64,000 bases of DNA from Cupriavidus gilardii (GTDB taxonomy: Bacteria > Pseudomonadota > Gammaproteobacteria > Burkholderiales > Burkholderiaceae). Where the stretch lies: contig NZ_VZOV01000001.1 of NCBI RefSeq assembly GCF_008801915.1, forward strand, positions 1-64,000, in the 5' to 3' direction. Below, piece by piece: positions 25,320 through 33,598 of this stretch. Both the position numbers and the translations under genes were made by a program. Within the stretch, counting starts at the first letter, position 1; each line of letters opens with the position of its first letter. The notes beneath the pieces are model-generated. The model searched no databases. It was not told the origin of the DNA and worked only from the letters and a program-made list of their open reading frames with translations.

Positions 25320-26549
25320 TCACGCGGCCACCGCATCGCATTGCGCCTTGCCGAACAGCAGCCGGTTGCGCATCGCGCCGATCGGCGTACCGTTCTGAAT
25401 CAGCTCGAAATACCACGGACCGTCCTGCACGTCGCCATACAGCACCGCGCCGGCCAGGCGGCCCTGTTGCAGCACCAGGCGCTTGTAGACGCCGCGGCGC
25501 GGATCACGCAGCACCAGGTCCTCGCTGTCCTCGCCGCCGACGATATCGCCGGCCGAGTACAGCTCGACGCCGCTGACCTTCAGCCGCGTGGCGGTGGCCT
25601 GCTGGACATAGCGCCGGTGCCCGGCGCCGGCCAGATGCGCCGCGCAGACGCGCGCCTGATCCCAGATCGGTGCGACCAGTCCGAAGGTGGCCTGGCGGTG
25701 CTGCACGCATTCGCCGACGGCATAGATGCGAGGATCGTAGGTCTGCAGCGTGTCGTCGACGACGATCGCGCGCTCGCAATGCAGGCCGGCGGCGCGGGCG
25801 AGTTCGGCGTTCGGGCGCACGCCGGCGGCCATCACGACGAGATCGGCCGGGATCTGCGTGCCGTCTGCCAGGCGCACGCCGGTAACCCGCTTCTCGCCGA
25901 GAATCTCGCTGGTATTGGCCCCGAGCAGGATACGCAGGCCGCGCCGTTCCAGCGTGCGCTTGAGCAGGGCGGCGGCGTTGGCGTCCAGCTGGCGATCCAT
26001 CAGCGCGTCGCCCAGATGCAGCACGGTGACGTCCATGCCCCGGCGCAACAGGCCGTTGGCGGCCTCCAGCCCGAGCAGCCCGCCGCCGATCACCACGGCA
26101 TGGCGATGCGCGCGCGCCGCGGCCAGCATCGTTTCGACATCCTGGATGTCGCGGAACGCGATCACGCCGCCGAGTTCGTGTCCGGGGACCGGGACGATGA
26201 AGGGCCGCGAGCCCGTGGCCAGCAGCAGCCGGTCGTAGCGGACCTCCTTGCCGGACTGCGAACGTACCAGGCGGCGCGCGCGATCGATTGCCACCACCGG
26301 ATCGCCGGCCAGCAGCGTGATGCCATGGCGCGCATACCACTCGCGCGGATGCAGCATGATGTCGTCGACCGTCTTCTCCCCGGCCAGCACCGGCGACAGC
26401 AGGATGCGGTTGTAGTTGCCATGCGGCTCGGCGCCGAATACGGTGATGTCGTACAGGTCGGGCGCGAGCGCGAGCAGCTCTTCGACGGTGCGCATGCCGG
26501 CCATGCCGTTGCCGACCACCACCAGGCGGGGCTTGCCGGTGCGGTTCAT
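25320..26549 (-). CDS. FAD-dependent NAD(P)H oxidoreductase, probable nitrate reductase electron donor
   Basis: A 409-residue pyridine nucleotide-disulphide oxidoreductase. It has an N-terminal FAD-binding start LVVVGNGMAGMRTVEELL, an NAD-binding GGGLLGLEAANGLLRRGMDV at about 150, and IYAVGECVQH for the FAD flavin end. It closely resembles the N-terminal third of NirB but lacks the sulphite reductase domains. Sitting between nirD and nasA and overlapping nirD (ATGA), it is the likely NasB-like partner feeding the BFD cluster of NasA. A role as a second nitrite-reductase flavoprotein is less likely. Confidence 0.82.
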   Translation of the reverse strand: MNRTGKPRLVVVGNGMAGMRTVEELLALAPDLYDITVFGAEPHGNYNRILLSPVLAGEKTVDDIMLHPREWYARHGITLLAGDPVVAIDRARRLVRSQSGKEVRYDRLLLATGSRPFIVPVPGHELGGVIAFRDIQDVETMLAAARAHRHAVVIGGGLLGLEAANGLLRRGMDVTVLHLGDALMDRQLDANAAALLKRTLERRGLRILLGANTSEILGEKRVTGVRLADGTQIPADLVVMAAGVRPNAELARAAGLHCERAIVVDDTLQTYDPRIYAVGECVQHRQATFGLVAPIWDQARVCAAHLAGAGHRRYVQQATATRLKVSGVELYSAGDIVGGEDSEDLVLRDPRRGVYKRLVLQQGRLAGAVLYGDVQDGPWYFELIQNGTPIGAMRNRLLFGKAQCDAVAA

Positions 26550-26899
26550 GCCGCCACCCATACCTTGCCGTCGTAGACGCGCGCCGGATAGGCCGGCACC
26601 GAATGCTCCGGCGCCTCCAGGCATTCCCCGGTGCGCAGGTCGAAATGCTGCTTGTAGATCGGCGAGGCAACCACGAGCCGGTCGCCGAGGTTGCCCACCA
26701 GACCGCGCGAGAGCACCGCCGCATCGGCGTTCGGATCGTAGTTGTCGATCGCGAAGACCTGGTTGTCCGGGCCGACGCGGAACACCGCGATCTGACGATG
26801 CCCGACCAGCGCGCAGACGCCGGTGTTCGGCACGATGTCGCGCAGCGCGCAGACCGCGGTCCACTGTTCGGATGAAGCGTGCGTGGCAAGCTGGCTCAT
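26546..26899 (-). CDS. nirD: nitrite reductase small subunit
   Basis: A 117-residue Rieske-fold protein (SEQWTAVCALRDIVPNTGVCALVG, then YDPNADAAVLSRGLVGNLGD). The iron ligands of true Rieske proteins (CxH...CxxH) are missing, as in other NirD proteins, so it is structural. It pairs with NirB for NADH-dependent reduction of nitrite to ammonium. It lies 86 bases after nirB and its stop overlaps the next start. Confidence 0.92.
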   Translation of the reverse strand: MSQLATHASSEQWTAVCALRDIVPNTGVCALVGHRQIAVFRVGPDNQVFAIDNYDPNADAAVLSRGLVGNLGDRLVVASPIYKQHFDLRTGECLEAPEHSVPAYPARVYDGKVWVAA

Positions 26900-26925
26900 G
26901 ATGATTTCCTCGGCTGCGTAGGGCA

Positions 26926-26959
26926 TGGCGGCTGAAGTGGCGGCTGAAGTGGCGGCTGA
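26926..26959. repeat. tandem 12-bp repeat in the nirB-nirD gap
   Basis: TGGCGGCTGAAG occurs twice exactly and a third time as its first 10 bases, filling nearly half of the 86-bp space between nirB and nirD. Its copy number may vary by slippage and would change the spacing. Confidence 0.7.
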
Positions 26960-26985
26960 TATCGTTCGGATGGCGAATGGTCCGG

Positions 26986-29592
26986 TTACGCTACCGGGTC
27001 CGCCTCGGCGACCCGATCCATGCGGACCAGCGGCACCGCCACAGGGCGCTGCGCCGGCACGCCGCCGCCGGCCACGCGTTGCAAGTTCCGTTCCTCCGGT
27101 GTGGCCGGCCGGATCTGGCCGCGCTCCTGCACGAACACGACATGCTCGTCCCCTCGCTCGCTGTTGACGAAATGGTGGAAGCGCTGGCGCGTCTGCGGAT
27201 CGGTGACGGCCTTCTTCCATTCGCATTGATAGGTATCGACCACCAGCTGCATCTGGGCCTCGAGTTCGGCCGCGATGCCGAGGCTGTCGTCGATGACCAC
27301 GGCCTTCAGGTAGTCGAGGCCGCCTTCGAGGTTGTCGCGCCAGACGCTGGTGCGCTGCAGGCGGTCGGCGGTGCGCACGTAGAACATCAGCACGCGGTCG
27401 ATGTAGCGGACCAGCGTGTCGCGATCCAGATCGCTGGCCAGCAGCTCGGCATGGCGCGGCTTCATGCCGCCATTGCCGCAGACATACAGGTTCCAGCCCT
27501 TGTCGGTGGCGATCACGCCGATGTCCTTGCCCTGGGCCTCCGCGCATTCGCGCGTGCAGCCCGACACGCCGAACTTGATCTTGTGCGGCGCGCGCAGACC
27601 CTTGTAGCGGTTCTCCAGCTCGATCGCCAGGCCGACCGAATCGCCGACGCCATAGCGGCACCAGGTCGAGCCGACGCAGGACTTCACCGTGCGCAGCGAC
27701 TTGCCGTAGGCGTGGCCCGATTCGAAGCCGGCGGCGATCAGCTCTTCCCAGATCAGCGGCAGCTGTTCGACCCGCGCGCCGAACAGGTCCACGCGCTGGC
27801 CGCCGGTGATCTTGGTGTAGAGGCCGTATTTCTTCGCCACCCGGCCCACCGCGATCAGCCCGTCGGGCGTGACCTCGCCGCCGGGCATGCGCGGCACCAC
27901 CGAATAGGTGCCGTCCTTCTGGATATTGGCCAGGAAGTAGTCGTTCGAATCCTGCAGGCTGGCGTGCTCGGGCTTGAGCACGAACTCGTTCCAGCACGAG
28001 GCCAGGATGCTGGCGACGGTCGGCTTGCAGATATCGCAGCCGTGGCCCTTGCCATGCGCGGCCAGCAGCGCGTCGAAGGTACGGAAGCCGCCGACTCGGA
28101 CCAGGTGGTACAGCTCCTGGCGCGAGTAGGCGAAGTGCTCGCACAGGTGGTTGTTGACCGCCAGGCCCTGCTTCTTCATCTCGGCCTTCATCAGCTGCGT
28201 GACCAGCGGCACGCATCCGCCGCAGGCAGTGCCGGCCTTGGTGCAGGACTTCAGCGCGCCGATGCTGGTGGCGCCGCCGCCGACCGCGGCGCAGATCTGG
28301 GCCTTCGAGACGTTGTTGCAGGAACAGATCTGCGCGCCGTCGGGCAGCGCATCGACGCCGAGGCCGGGCCTCGCCTTGCCGTCGGAGGACGGCAGGATCA
28401 GGAATTCCGGGGATTCCGGCAGCGGCATCCGGTTCAGCATCATCTGCAGCAGCGTGCCGTATTCTGCCGCGTCGCCGACCAGCACGCCGCCGAGCAGATA
28501 GGTGCCGCACTCGGACACCACCAGCTTCTTGTAGACCTCCTTGCGCTCGTCGGCGAACTGGTAGACGCGCGCGCCGGGAGTGTGGCCGTGCGGGTCGCCG
28601 AGGCTCGCCACGTCCACGCCCATCAGCTTGAGCTTGGTGCTCATGTCGGCGCCGGTGAAGGCGGCCTCGTCGCCGAGCAACTGGCTCGCGGTCACGCGTG
28701 CCATGTCGTACCCGGGCGCGACCAGGCCGAAGATCTTGCCCTGCCACAGCGCGCATTCGCCGATCGCGAAGATGTCCGGGTCCGAGGTACGGCACTGGTC
28801 GTCGATCACGATGCCGCCGCGCTCGCCGATCGCCAGGCCAGCGGCGCGCGCCAGTTCGTCGCGCGGGCGGATGCCGGCCGAGAACACGATCATGTCGGTG
28901 TCCAGGTGCGTGCCGTCGGCAAAGCGCATCCGGTGCGTGCCGTCCTCGCCGTCGACGATCTCGACGGTGTTCTTGCCGGTATGCGCGGTGACGCCCAGCG
29001 CCGCGATCTTCCGCCGCAGCATCTGGCCGCCGGCATCGTCGACCTGCACCGCCATCAGCCGCGGCGCGAATTCGACCACATGGGCCTGCAGGCCCATGTC
29101 GCGCAGCGCCTTGGCACATTCCAGGCCCAGCAGGCCGCCGCCGACCACCACGCCGGTGCGCGAGCGCGCGCCGCATTCGCGCATCGCTTCCAGATCTTCG
29201 ATGGTGCGGTAGACGAAGCAGTCGGCGCGATCGCGGCCCGGCACCGGCGGCACGAACGGGTAGGAACCGGTCGCCAGCACCAGCTTGTCGTAGTGCAGCG
29301 TCTCGCCGGTCGACACGGTAACCGTGCGCGCGGCGCGGTCGATCGCGGTGGCGCGCGCGTTCAGCCGCAGCGCGAAACCGGTCTCGTCGAAAAAGCCCGG
29401 CTCGACCAGCGACAGGTCGTCGGCGCTCTTGCCCGCGAAGAATTCGGACAGGTGAACGCGGTCATAGGCCGGGCGCGGTTCCTCGCACAGCACGGTGACC
29501 TGCAGGTTGGCGCCGCCTTCGTCGCGCGCCTGCGCCAGGCATTCGAGCAGTTTGTGGCCGACCATGCCGTGGCCGATGATGACGAGCTTCAT
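26986..29592 (-). CDS. nirB: NADH-dependent nitrite reductase large subunit
   Basis: An 868-residue cytoplasmic siroheme enzyme. An FAD/NAD(H) oxidoreductase half comes first (1-410, MKLVIIGHGMVGHKLLE and GGGLLGLECAKAL). A BFD-like [2Fe-2S] domain follows (about 422-475, ICSCNNVSKAQ and ACGGC). A sulphite reductase ferredoxin-like domain comes next (about 555-620). The siroheme/[4Fe-4S] domain ends the protein, with CVGSTWCRYG and GVSGCTRECAEAQ carrying the four Cys (about 640-690). It catalyses the six-electron reduction of nitrite to ammonium with NirD. Length and domain order are normal. Confidence 0.95.
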   Translation of the reverse strand: MKLVIIGHGMVGHKLLECLAQARDEGGANLQVTVLCEEPRPAYDRVHLSEFFAGKSADDLSLVEPGFFDETGFALRLNARATAIDRAARTVTVSTGETLHYDKLVLATGSYPFVPPVPGRDRADCFVYRTIEDLEAMRECGARSRTGVVVGGGLLGLECAKALRDMGLQAHVVEFAPRLMAVQVDDAGGQMLRRKIAALGVTAHTGKNTVEIVDGEDGTHRMRFADGTHLDTDMIVFSAGIRPRDELARAAGLAIGERGGIVIDDQCRTSDPDIFAIGECALWQGKIFGLVAPGYDMARVTASQLLGDEAAFTGADMSTKLKLMGVDVASLGDPHGHTPGARVYQFADERKEVYKKLVVSECGTYLLGGVLVGDAAEYGTLLQMMLNRMPLPESPEFLILPSSDGKARPGLGVDALPDGAQICSCNNVSKAQICAAVGGGATSIGALKSCTKAGTACGGCVPLVTQLMKAEMKKQGLAVNNHLCEHFAYSRQELYHLVRVGGFRTFDALLAAHGKGHGCDICKPTVASILASCWNEFVLKPEHASLQDSNDYFLANIQKDGTYSVVPRMPGGEVTPDGLIAVGRVAKKYGLYTKITGGQRVDLFGARVEQLPLIWEELIAAGFESGHAYGKSLRTVKSCVGSTWCRYGVGDSVGLAIELENRYKGLRAPHKIKFGVSGCTRECAEAQGKDIGVIATDKGWNLYVCGNGGMKPRHAELLASDLDRDTLVRYIDRVLMFYVRTADRLQRTSVWRDNLEGGLDYLKAVVIDDSLGIAAELEAQMQLVVDTYQCEWKKAVTDPQTRQRFHHFVNSERGDEHVVFVQERGQIRPATPEERNLQRVAGGGVPAQRPVAVPLVRMDRVAEADPVA

Positions 29593-29670
29593 GATGCGTT
29601 CCTTGTTCGTGGGCGCCTGCGTGGGCTTCTCGTGGTGCGTTGTTGTCGGGAGTAGGGCGGGCGGTATCGG

Positions 29671-31023
29671 CTAGCTGGCGAGCGCGTTTTCGAGCAGTGC
29701 CTGCTCGCGGGCCTTGTGCTCGGCCGAGAAGCGCACCGCCACCGCGCACAGCGCCGACAGCACGACCAGCACGCCGAGCACCATCAGGGTCTGCTGCAGG
29801 CTGCCCAGCCCCTTCATCAGCAGGCCGGCGGCGACCGCGCCGACGTTGCCGCCCGCGCCGATGATTCCGGACACGCCGCCCAGCGCCTTGCGGTCGATGA
29901 ACGGCACCAGCGCATAGGTCGCGCCGCAGGCCATGTGAGTGAACAGGCCGAAGGCCAGCATCGCGATCACCGCCAGCACGACCGAACTCGATTGCGAGAA
30001 CCACAGCAGGCCCAGGCCCTCGCCGAGCATCAGAACGAACAGCAGCGTGGTGCGGGCGCTCAGGCCGTGCGTGCGCGCGACCCTGTCCGAGGCCCAGCCG
30101 CCCAGCGCGCGGGCGAACAGCGCCAGCAGGCCGAAGCTGGCGGCGGCCAGTCCCGCGGCCTTCAGCGACAGCTCGAAGCGGTCGACGAAGTACATTGCCG
30201 CGACGTTGTGGATGAAGATCTCGACGCCGAAGCAGGCGCCGTAGGTCACGAACAGCAGCCACACACGATAGTTCGCGCTGGCGGCGACGAAGCTGGCCCA
30301 GCCGCCCTTCTTGCCGCCGTCGATGGCGATGCCCTGCGCGCGCAGCTCGGCGTAGTTGCCCTGCGGGCAGTCCTGCGTGAAGCGCCAGTACAGCGCGGCC
30401 ATCAGCAGCATGGCAATGCCCGGCACCAGCAGCGCCACGCGCCAGCCCATCGTCTCGCTGACGCCCAGCATCAGCACGCCGGCCAGCAGCAGCGGCATCA
30501 GGCCCTGCGCGGCGCCGCCGCCGGCATTGCCCCAGCCGGCAGACGCGGCATTGGCGGTGCCGACCACGTTGGGCGCGAACATCACCGAGGTGTGGTACTG
30601 CGTGATCACGAAGCTCGCGCCGATCGCGCCGATCAGCAGCCGGAAGAACAGGAAGGCCTCGTAGGTCTGCGCCATCGCCACGCCCAGTACCGGAATCGAG
30701 CCGAGCACCAGCAGACCGGTATATGCCTTGCGCGGTCCGTACCGGTCGCACAGCGGGCCGATGATCAATCGCACCAGGATCGTCACGGCGACGGCCGCGA
30801 TATTGATGTTCGCGACCTGATCGGGCGTCAGGCCGAATTCGCCGCGCAGCATCGGCATCAGCGGTGCGCAGGCGAACCAGGCGAAGAAGCAGACGAAGAA
30901 CGCCATCCACGTCATATGGAAGGCCCGCATCTGCGGCGTGCGGAAGGAGAACAGCGCGATGCGGGTCGCTTTGCTTTGCGCGCTGGAATTCAGGCTTGCA
31001 TCCGGGCTGAGGGTCGCTGCCAT
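29671..31023 (-). CDS. narK: NarK/NasA-type nitrate/nitrite transporter
   Basis: A 450-residue MFS porter with twelve predicted spans. The signature of nitrate/nitrite porters is present: GWGNAGGGAAQGLMPLL at about 165 and IIGAGGNVGAVAAGLLMKG at about 385, with the substrate-coordinating Arg in RLIIGPLCDRYGPRKAY. It imports nitrate for the reductases encoded downstream. As first gene of the operon it carries the control leader at 31036-31191. Confidence 0.93.
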   Translation of the reverse strand: MAATLSPDASLNSSAQSKATRIALFSFRTPQMRAFHMTWMAFFVCFFAWFACAPLMPMLRGEFGLTPDQVANINIAAVAVTILVRLIIGPLCDRYGPRKAYTGLLVLGSIPVLGVAMAQTYEAFLFFRLLIGAIGASFVITQYHTSVMFAPNVVGTANAASAGWGNAGGGAAQGLMPLLLAGVLMLGVSETMGWRVALLVPGIAMLLMAALYWRFTQDCPQGNYAELRAQGIAIDGGKKGGWASFVAASANYRVWLLFVTYGACFGVEIFIHNVAAMYFVDRFELSLKAAGLAAASFGLLALFARALGGWASDRVARTHGLSARTTLLFVLMLGEGLGLLWFSQSSSVVLAVIAMLAFGLFTHMACGATYALVPFIDRKALGGVSGIIGAGGNVGAVAAGLLMKGLGSLQQTLMVLGVLVVLSALCAVAVRFSAEHKAREQALLENALAS

Positions 31024-31035
31024 GCTGGCTCCAAG

Positions 31036-31093
31036 AAAACAAAAGGCGTCCCGAGAGCCGATGCGGTCAATGCGATCGATTCAGGGGACGCCG
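31036..31093 (-). terminator. leader terminator in front of the nas operon
   Basis: Read leftward, GGCGTCCC (31093-31086) pairs with GGGACGCC (31052-31045) and is followed by TTTTGTTTT, 13 bases before the narK ATG. A terminator between promoter and first gene implies that transcription must be antiterminated, as in the Klebsiella nasF leader (NasR) or NasT-controlled leaders. The regulator is not in this window. Confidence 0.65.
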
Positions 31094-31103
31094 TTGTCCT
31101 GAC

Positions 31104-31127
31104 GCCGGCGGTGAAGACCGCCGGCGC
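31104..31127 (-). promoter_or_regulatory. leader RNA hairpin upstream of the nas terminator
   Basis: CGCCGGCGGT and ACCGCCGGCG form a perfect 10-bp stem with a 4-base loop, placed just 5' of the leader terminator. In ANTAR-controlled nas leaders an upstream hairpin is part of the antiterminator target. The loop here does not match the usual hexaloop with A1 and G4, so the assignment is tentative. Confidence 0.5.
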
Positions 31128-31175
31128 GCTGTGTGTCTGGAGCGGGCCGCCGTTGGTCCGCTCGCGTCACAATTC

Positions 31176-31191
31176 AGCAAGCGGCATGCCA
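31176..31191 (-). promoter_or_regulatory. sigma-54 promoter of the nas operon
   Basis: Read leftward, TGGCATGCCGCTTGCT fits the -24/-12 consensus TGGCAC-N5-TTGCA, with GG and GC exactly 10 bases apart. Transcription would start near 31164, giving a leader of about 140 bases that contains the hairpin and terminator. Confidence 0.65.
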
Positions 31192-31274
31192 GCGCGTTTT
31201 GTGCTGTTCGATGCGGATACAGCGCTGCCGCAGCGCGGCGAAGGTCACGCGATGCGCGCTGTTGGGGCGGGGCG

Positions 31275-31289
31275 GCACGACGATGGTGC
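31275..31289. promoter_or_regulatory. NtrC-like enhancer site
   Basis: On the minus strand GCACCATCGTCGTGC matches GCACC-N5-GGTGC except for one base. It lies about 118 bp upstream of the predicted sigma-54 start, a typical enhancer distance, in the gap between narK and the HxlR gene. Confidence 0.55.
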
Positions 31290-31318
31290 GCCGCAATGCG
31301 CGGCGGCGGTGCGCGGGG

Positions 31319-31858
31319 TCAGCCGGCGCTGGCGAGATCCGGCGCGTCGGGTGTGGCGTCCGCTTGAGCGGCGGAGGGCGACGCGTCCGAGTGGTCTGCC
31401 CGGGCCGGCATCGCATGACGCGAGCGCACGGTCTTCAAGTCGTTCAGGGGCACTTCATTGCCGGCTTCGTCGATCAATGCGGCGTGGACCTTCAGCCCGC
31501 TGGTGGCCGAGCGAACCTCCACCAGGCCGCAGCCGTCCCGCAGATGGCGATCGCCCCACTGCATCAACCCGATCAGCACGGGCAGCAGCTCGACGGCGGC
31601 CCGCGTGGGCCGGTAAGCGAAGCGCTCGCGCGCGCCCGGCTCACGGTAGCTGACCCGACGCAGCAGGCCCGCCTCGGTCAGCGTCTTGAGCCGGGCGGAC
31701 AGCACGGCCGGGGAGCATTGGAGCCGGGACAGGAAGTCGTCAAAGCGGCTGACGCCGCTCAGCACGTCGCGAAGGATCAGCATCGACCATTTCTCGCCGA
31801 TCAGGGCGAGCGTGCCGGCGATCGAACAATGACGGAGGTCTTCGGAGGTCGGTTCCAT
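31319..31858 (-). CDS. HxlR-family transcriptional regulator
   Basis: A 179-residue winged-helix regulator. The HxlR core is residues 8-100 (CSIAGTLALIGEKWSMLILRDVLSGVSRFDDF, then QCSPAVLSARLKTLTEAGLL). A C-terminal extension of about 80 residues is Ala/Asp-rich and probably disordered. ATG 31858 matches the family start; an ATG at 31891 would run into the operator-like dyad. It is divergent from the GNAT gene, and the repeats between them suggest control of both. Confidence 0.82.
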   Translation of the reverse strand: MEPTSEDLRHCSIAGTLALIGEKWSMLILRDVLSGVSRFDDFLSRLQCSPAVLSARLKTLTEAGLLRRVSYREPGARERFAYRPTRAAVELLPVLIGLMQWGDRHLRDGCGLVEVRSATSGLKVHAALIDEAGNEVPLNDLKTVRSRHAMPARADHSDASPSAAQADATPDAPDLASAG

Positions 31859-31875
31859 GATCGCAGCATAGCAGG

Positions 31876-31936
31876 CTGACTTCATTTGCAAAAGTCAGGA
31901 TCTCGCCTATACTCTGGCTACGATAAATGAAGTCAG
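31876..31936. promoter_or_regulatory. repeated AAGTCAG half-sites between the HxlR and GNAT genes
   Basis: CTGACTT (31876-31882) and AAGTCAG (31892-31898) form a perfect 7-base dyad. A third half-site, AAGTCAG, lies at 31930-31936 just before the GNAT start. The placement suits an operator for the divergent HxlR protein. Confidence 0.5.
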
Positions 31937-31937
31937 G

Positions 31938-32567
31938 ATGCCAGCCATGCCCGCCGTCTTGCGTGCCGCCGAGATCGCTCCCTTCCTGTTTGCCAAGCCC
32001 CTGGCCTTCGGCGACTTTCCGCAGACCTGGACCCTCAACGGTGGACAGAGGTTGACGGCGCGGGCCGTGCGTCTCGACGACTTTGTCCGCCAGCGGGCCT
32101 TTGTCGACGGACTGTCGCGCGAGAGCCGCTACTTCCGTTTCCTGACCGGTGGGCTGGTGTCCGACGATCTGGTCGGGCAGTTCGTCCGCAGCCGTTCCGC
32201 GCTTGTGCTGACCGTCCGCGGCGATGGCGATGGCGAGGAAATCATCGTCGCCAATGGGGAATACGCGGTGGGGGAAGGGGGCGTCGGCGAACTGGCCCTG
32301 GTCGTCACCGACCGCTGGCAGGGGCGCGGTATCGGCCGCCGATTGGTGCGGGCGCTGGTGCAGGGCGCCCGCACGCAACGTCTGCGTGTCTTGCGTGGCG
32401 AGGTATTGAGCGAGAACCGCCGCATGCTGGCGATCCTGCGCGAGTACGGCTTCTCGGTGCGGCTGCATCCGGGCGATGCGTTGCTGCACGAGGCCACGCT
32501 GACACTGAGCTCCCCGGCCCGGCAGGCCACCGAGTGGCTGCCGGAGGATTGGTTTGCGATGCGCTGA
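31938..32567 (+). CDS. GNAT-family acetyltransferase
   Basis: A 209-residue N-acetyltransferase. The acetyl-CoA loop RWQGRGIGRRLVRAL lies at about residues 126-140 and the preceding VGELALVVTD strand is clear. The arrangement (LTARAVRLDDFVRQRAFVDGLSRESRYFRFL near the start) resembles the GNAT module of protein lysine acetyltransferases of the Pat type, but the NDP-synthetase part is absent. ATG 31938 is the first start; ATG 31947 may have the better ribosome binding distance. Substrate unknown; probably controlled by the divergent HxlR regulator. Confidence 0.78.
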   Translation: MPAMPAVLRAAEIAPFLFAKPLAFGDFPQTWTLNGGQRLTARAVRLDDFVRQRAFVDGLSRESRYFRFLTGGLVSDDLVGQFVRSRSALVLTVRGDGDGEEIIVANGEYAVGEGGVGELALVVTDRWQGRGIGRRLVRALVQGARTQRLRVLRGEVLSENRRMLAILREYGFSVRLHPGDALLHEATLTLSSPARQATEWLPEDWFAMR

Positions 32568-32582
32568 GCCGCGGCGGCGCGT

Positions 32583-33242
32583 TCAGCGTTCAGCGCCTTC
32601 GGCGCTTTCGGCGAGGATCTGCCGGATCGCCTGTTCGAACGCTTCCGCCGGCTGGCCGCCGGTGACCAGGTAGCGATCGTTGAAAATGATCGACGGCACC
32701 GACTGGATGCCCATCGACTGGTATTCCCGCTCCTCGGCGCGGACCTCGTCGGCATAGTCGCCGTTCTCGAGCACGCGGCGCGCCGCGGCACCATCGAGGC
32801 CCGCGGATTGCGCCGCCTCGGCCAGCACGCCATGGTCGCTCGGATCCTTGCCCTCGCCGTGATAGGCCCGCAGCAGCGCCAGCTTCAGCGGTAATTGCCT
32901 GCCTTCCAGGCGGGCCCAATGCAGCAGGCGATGCGCGTCGAACGTGTTGTAGACGCGCTCGCGCGGACCGAACGAGAAGCCGACGTCGGCGCCGCGCTCC
33001 CGGATCATTGCCTGCGTCTCCGCAATCTGCGCCGGCGTGCGGCCATATTTCTTGCCGAGATAATCGACGATGGCCTCACCGCCGGGCCCCATGTCCGGGT
33101 TCAGTTCGAAAGGGTGCAGCACCACCTCGGCATCGACCTGATCGCCAAGCCGGGACAGCGCCAACTGCAGCGAGGACAGGCCGACCGCACACCACGGACA
33201 GGCGATGTCGGAGACGAAGTCGATTTTCAGGGACTGGGGCAT
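32583..33242 (-). CDS. DsbA-family (FrnE-like) oxidoreductase
   Basis: A 219-residue cytoplasmic thioredoxin-fold protein of the FrnE/2-hydroxychromene isomerase group. The redox motif CPWC lies at residues 15-18 (DFVSDIACPWCAVGL), the helical insertion spans about 60-150, and the cis-Pro loop is VPSIIFNDRYLVTG at about 175-188. No signal peptide. Relatives act in disulphide handling under oxidative stress or in polyketide pathways. ATG 33242 matches the family start. Confidence 0.85.
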   Translation of the reverse strand: MPQSLKIDFVSDIACPWCAVGLSSLQLALSRLGDQVDAEVVLHPFELNPDMGPGGEAIVDYLGKKYGRTPAQIAETQAMIRERGADVGFSFGPRERVYNTFDAHRLLHWARLEGRQLPLKLALLRAYHGEGKDPSDHGVLAEAAQSAGLDGAAARRVLENGDYADEVRAEEREYQSMGIQSVPSIIFNDRYLVTGGQPAEAFEQAIRQILAESAEGAER

Positions 33243-33355
33243 GTGGGGGTTCCTGACAGAGGAGTGGATCCGAACAACGGTCGGAATCTTCAATCCGAGC
33301 GCGACAGGGTAGCGCGAATATCCGAACCCCGCAGGAACGGCTTGCATGGAGCGAT

Positions 33356-33598
33356 TCAGGTGCTGCTCCAACCCTGGGCCTTCGTGGGAGGCGCAATCAA
33401 GCGCAATTCGCATGGTTGCCGCGTCTGTGCTGCTCGTGCAACGGCAAGCTCGTGCCAAGCTTTGGCGATGGCTTGGTACTGTACTTTTAACGCTGCAGCA
33501 CACCAGAAGTCATGAGGATCCTTCGCTAGTTGTTCCTCTGTTTCCCTGGCAAACGCAATCAAGGCCTTTACATGCTGTTCAAGAAATTCGGCGCTCAC
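33356..33598 (-). CDS. small helical protein coupled to a nucleotidyltransferase gene
   Basis: An 80-residue, probably all-helical protein (VSAEFLEQHVKALIAFARET, then QLAKDPHDFWCAAALKVQYQ). I do not recognise the family. The GTG start at 33598 overlaps the TGA of the nucleotidyltransferase gene in a GTGA arrangement, a sign of tight coupling; a longer start at 33643 is possible. Codon use and base composition are less GC-rich than in neighbouring genes, as for its partner, which points to joint transfer. An antitoxin or partner role is only inference. Confidence 0.5.
   Translation of the reverse strand: MSAEFLEQHVKALIAFARETEEQLAKDPHDFWCAAALKVQYQAIAKAWHELAVARAAQTRQPCELRLIAPPTKAQGWSST

Noticed and set aside
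26926..26959. start of a CRISPR-like array
   Set aside because: The units are 12 bp, directly adjacent and without spacers. No cas genes are present in the window.
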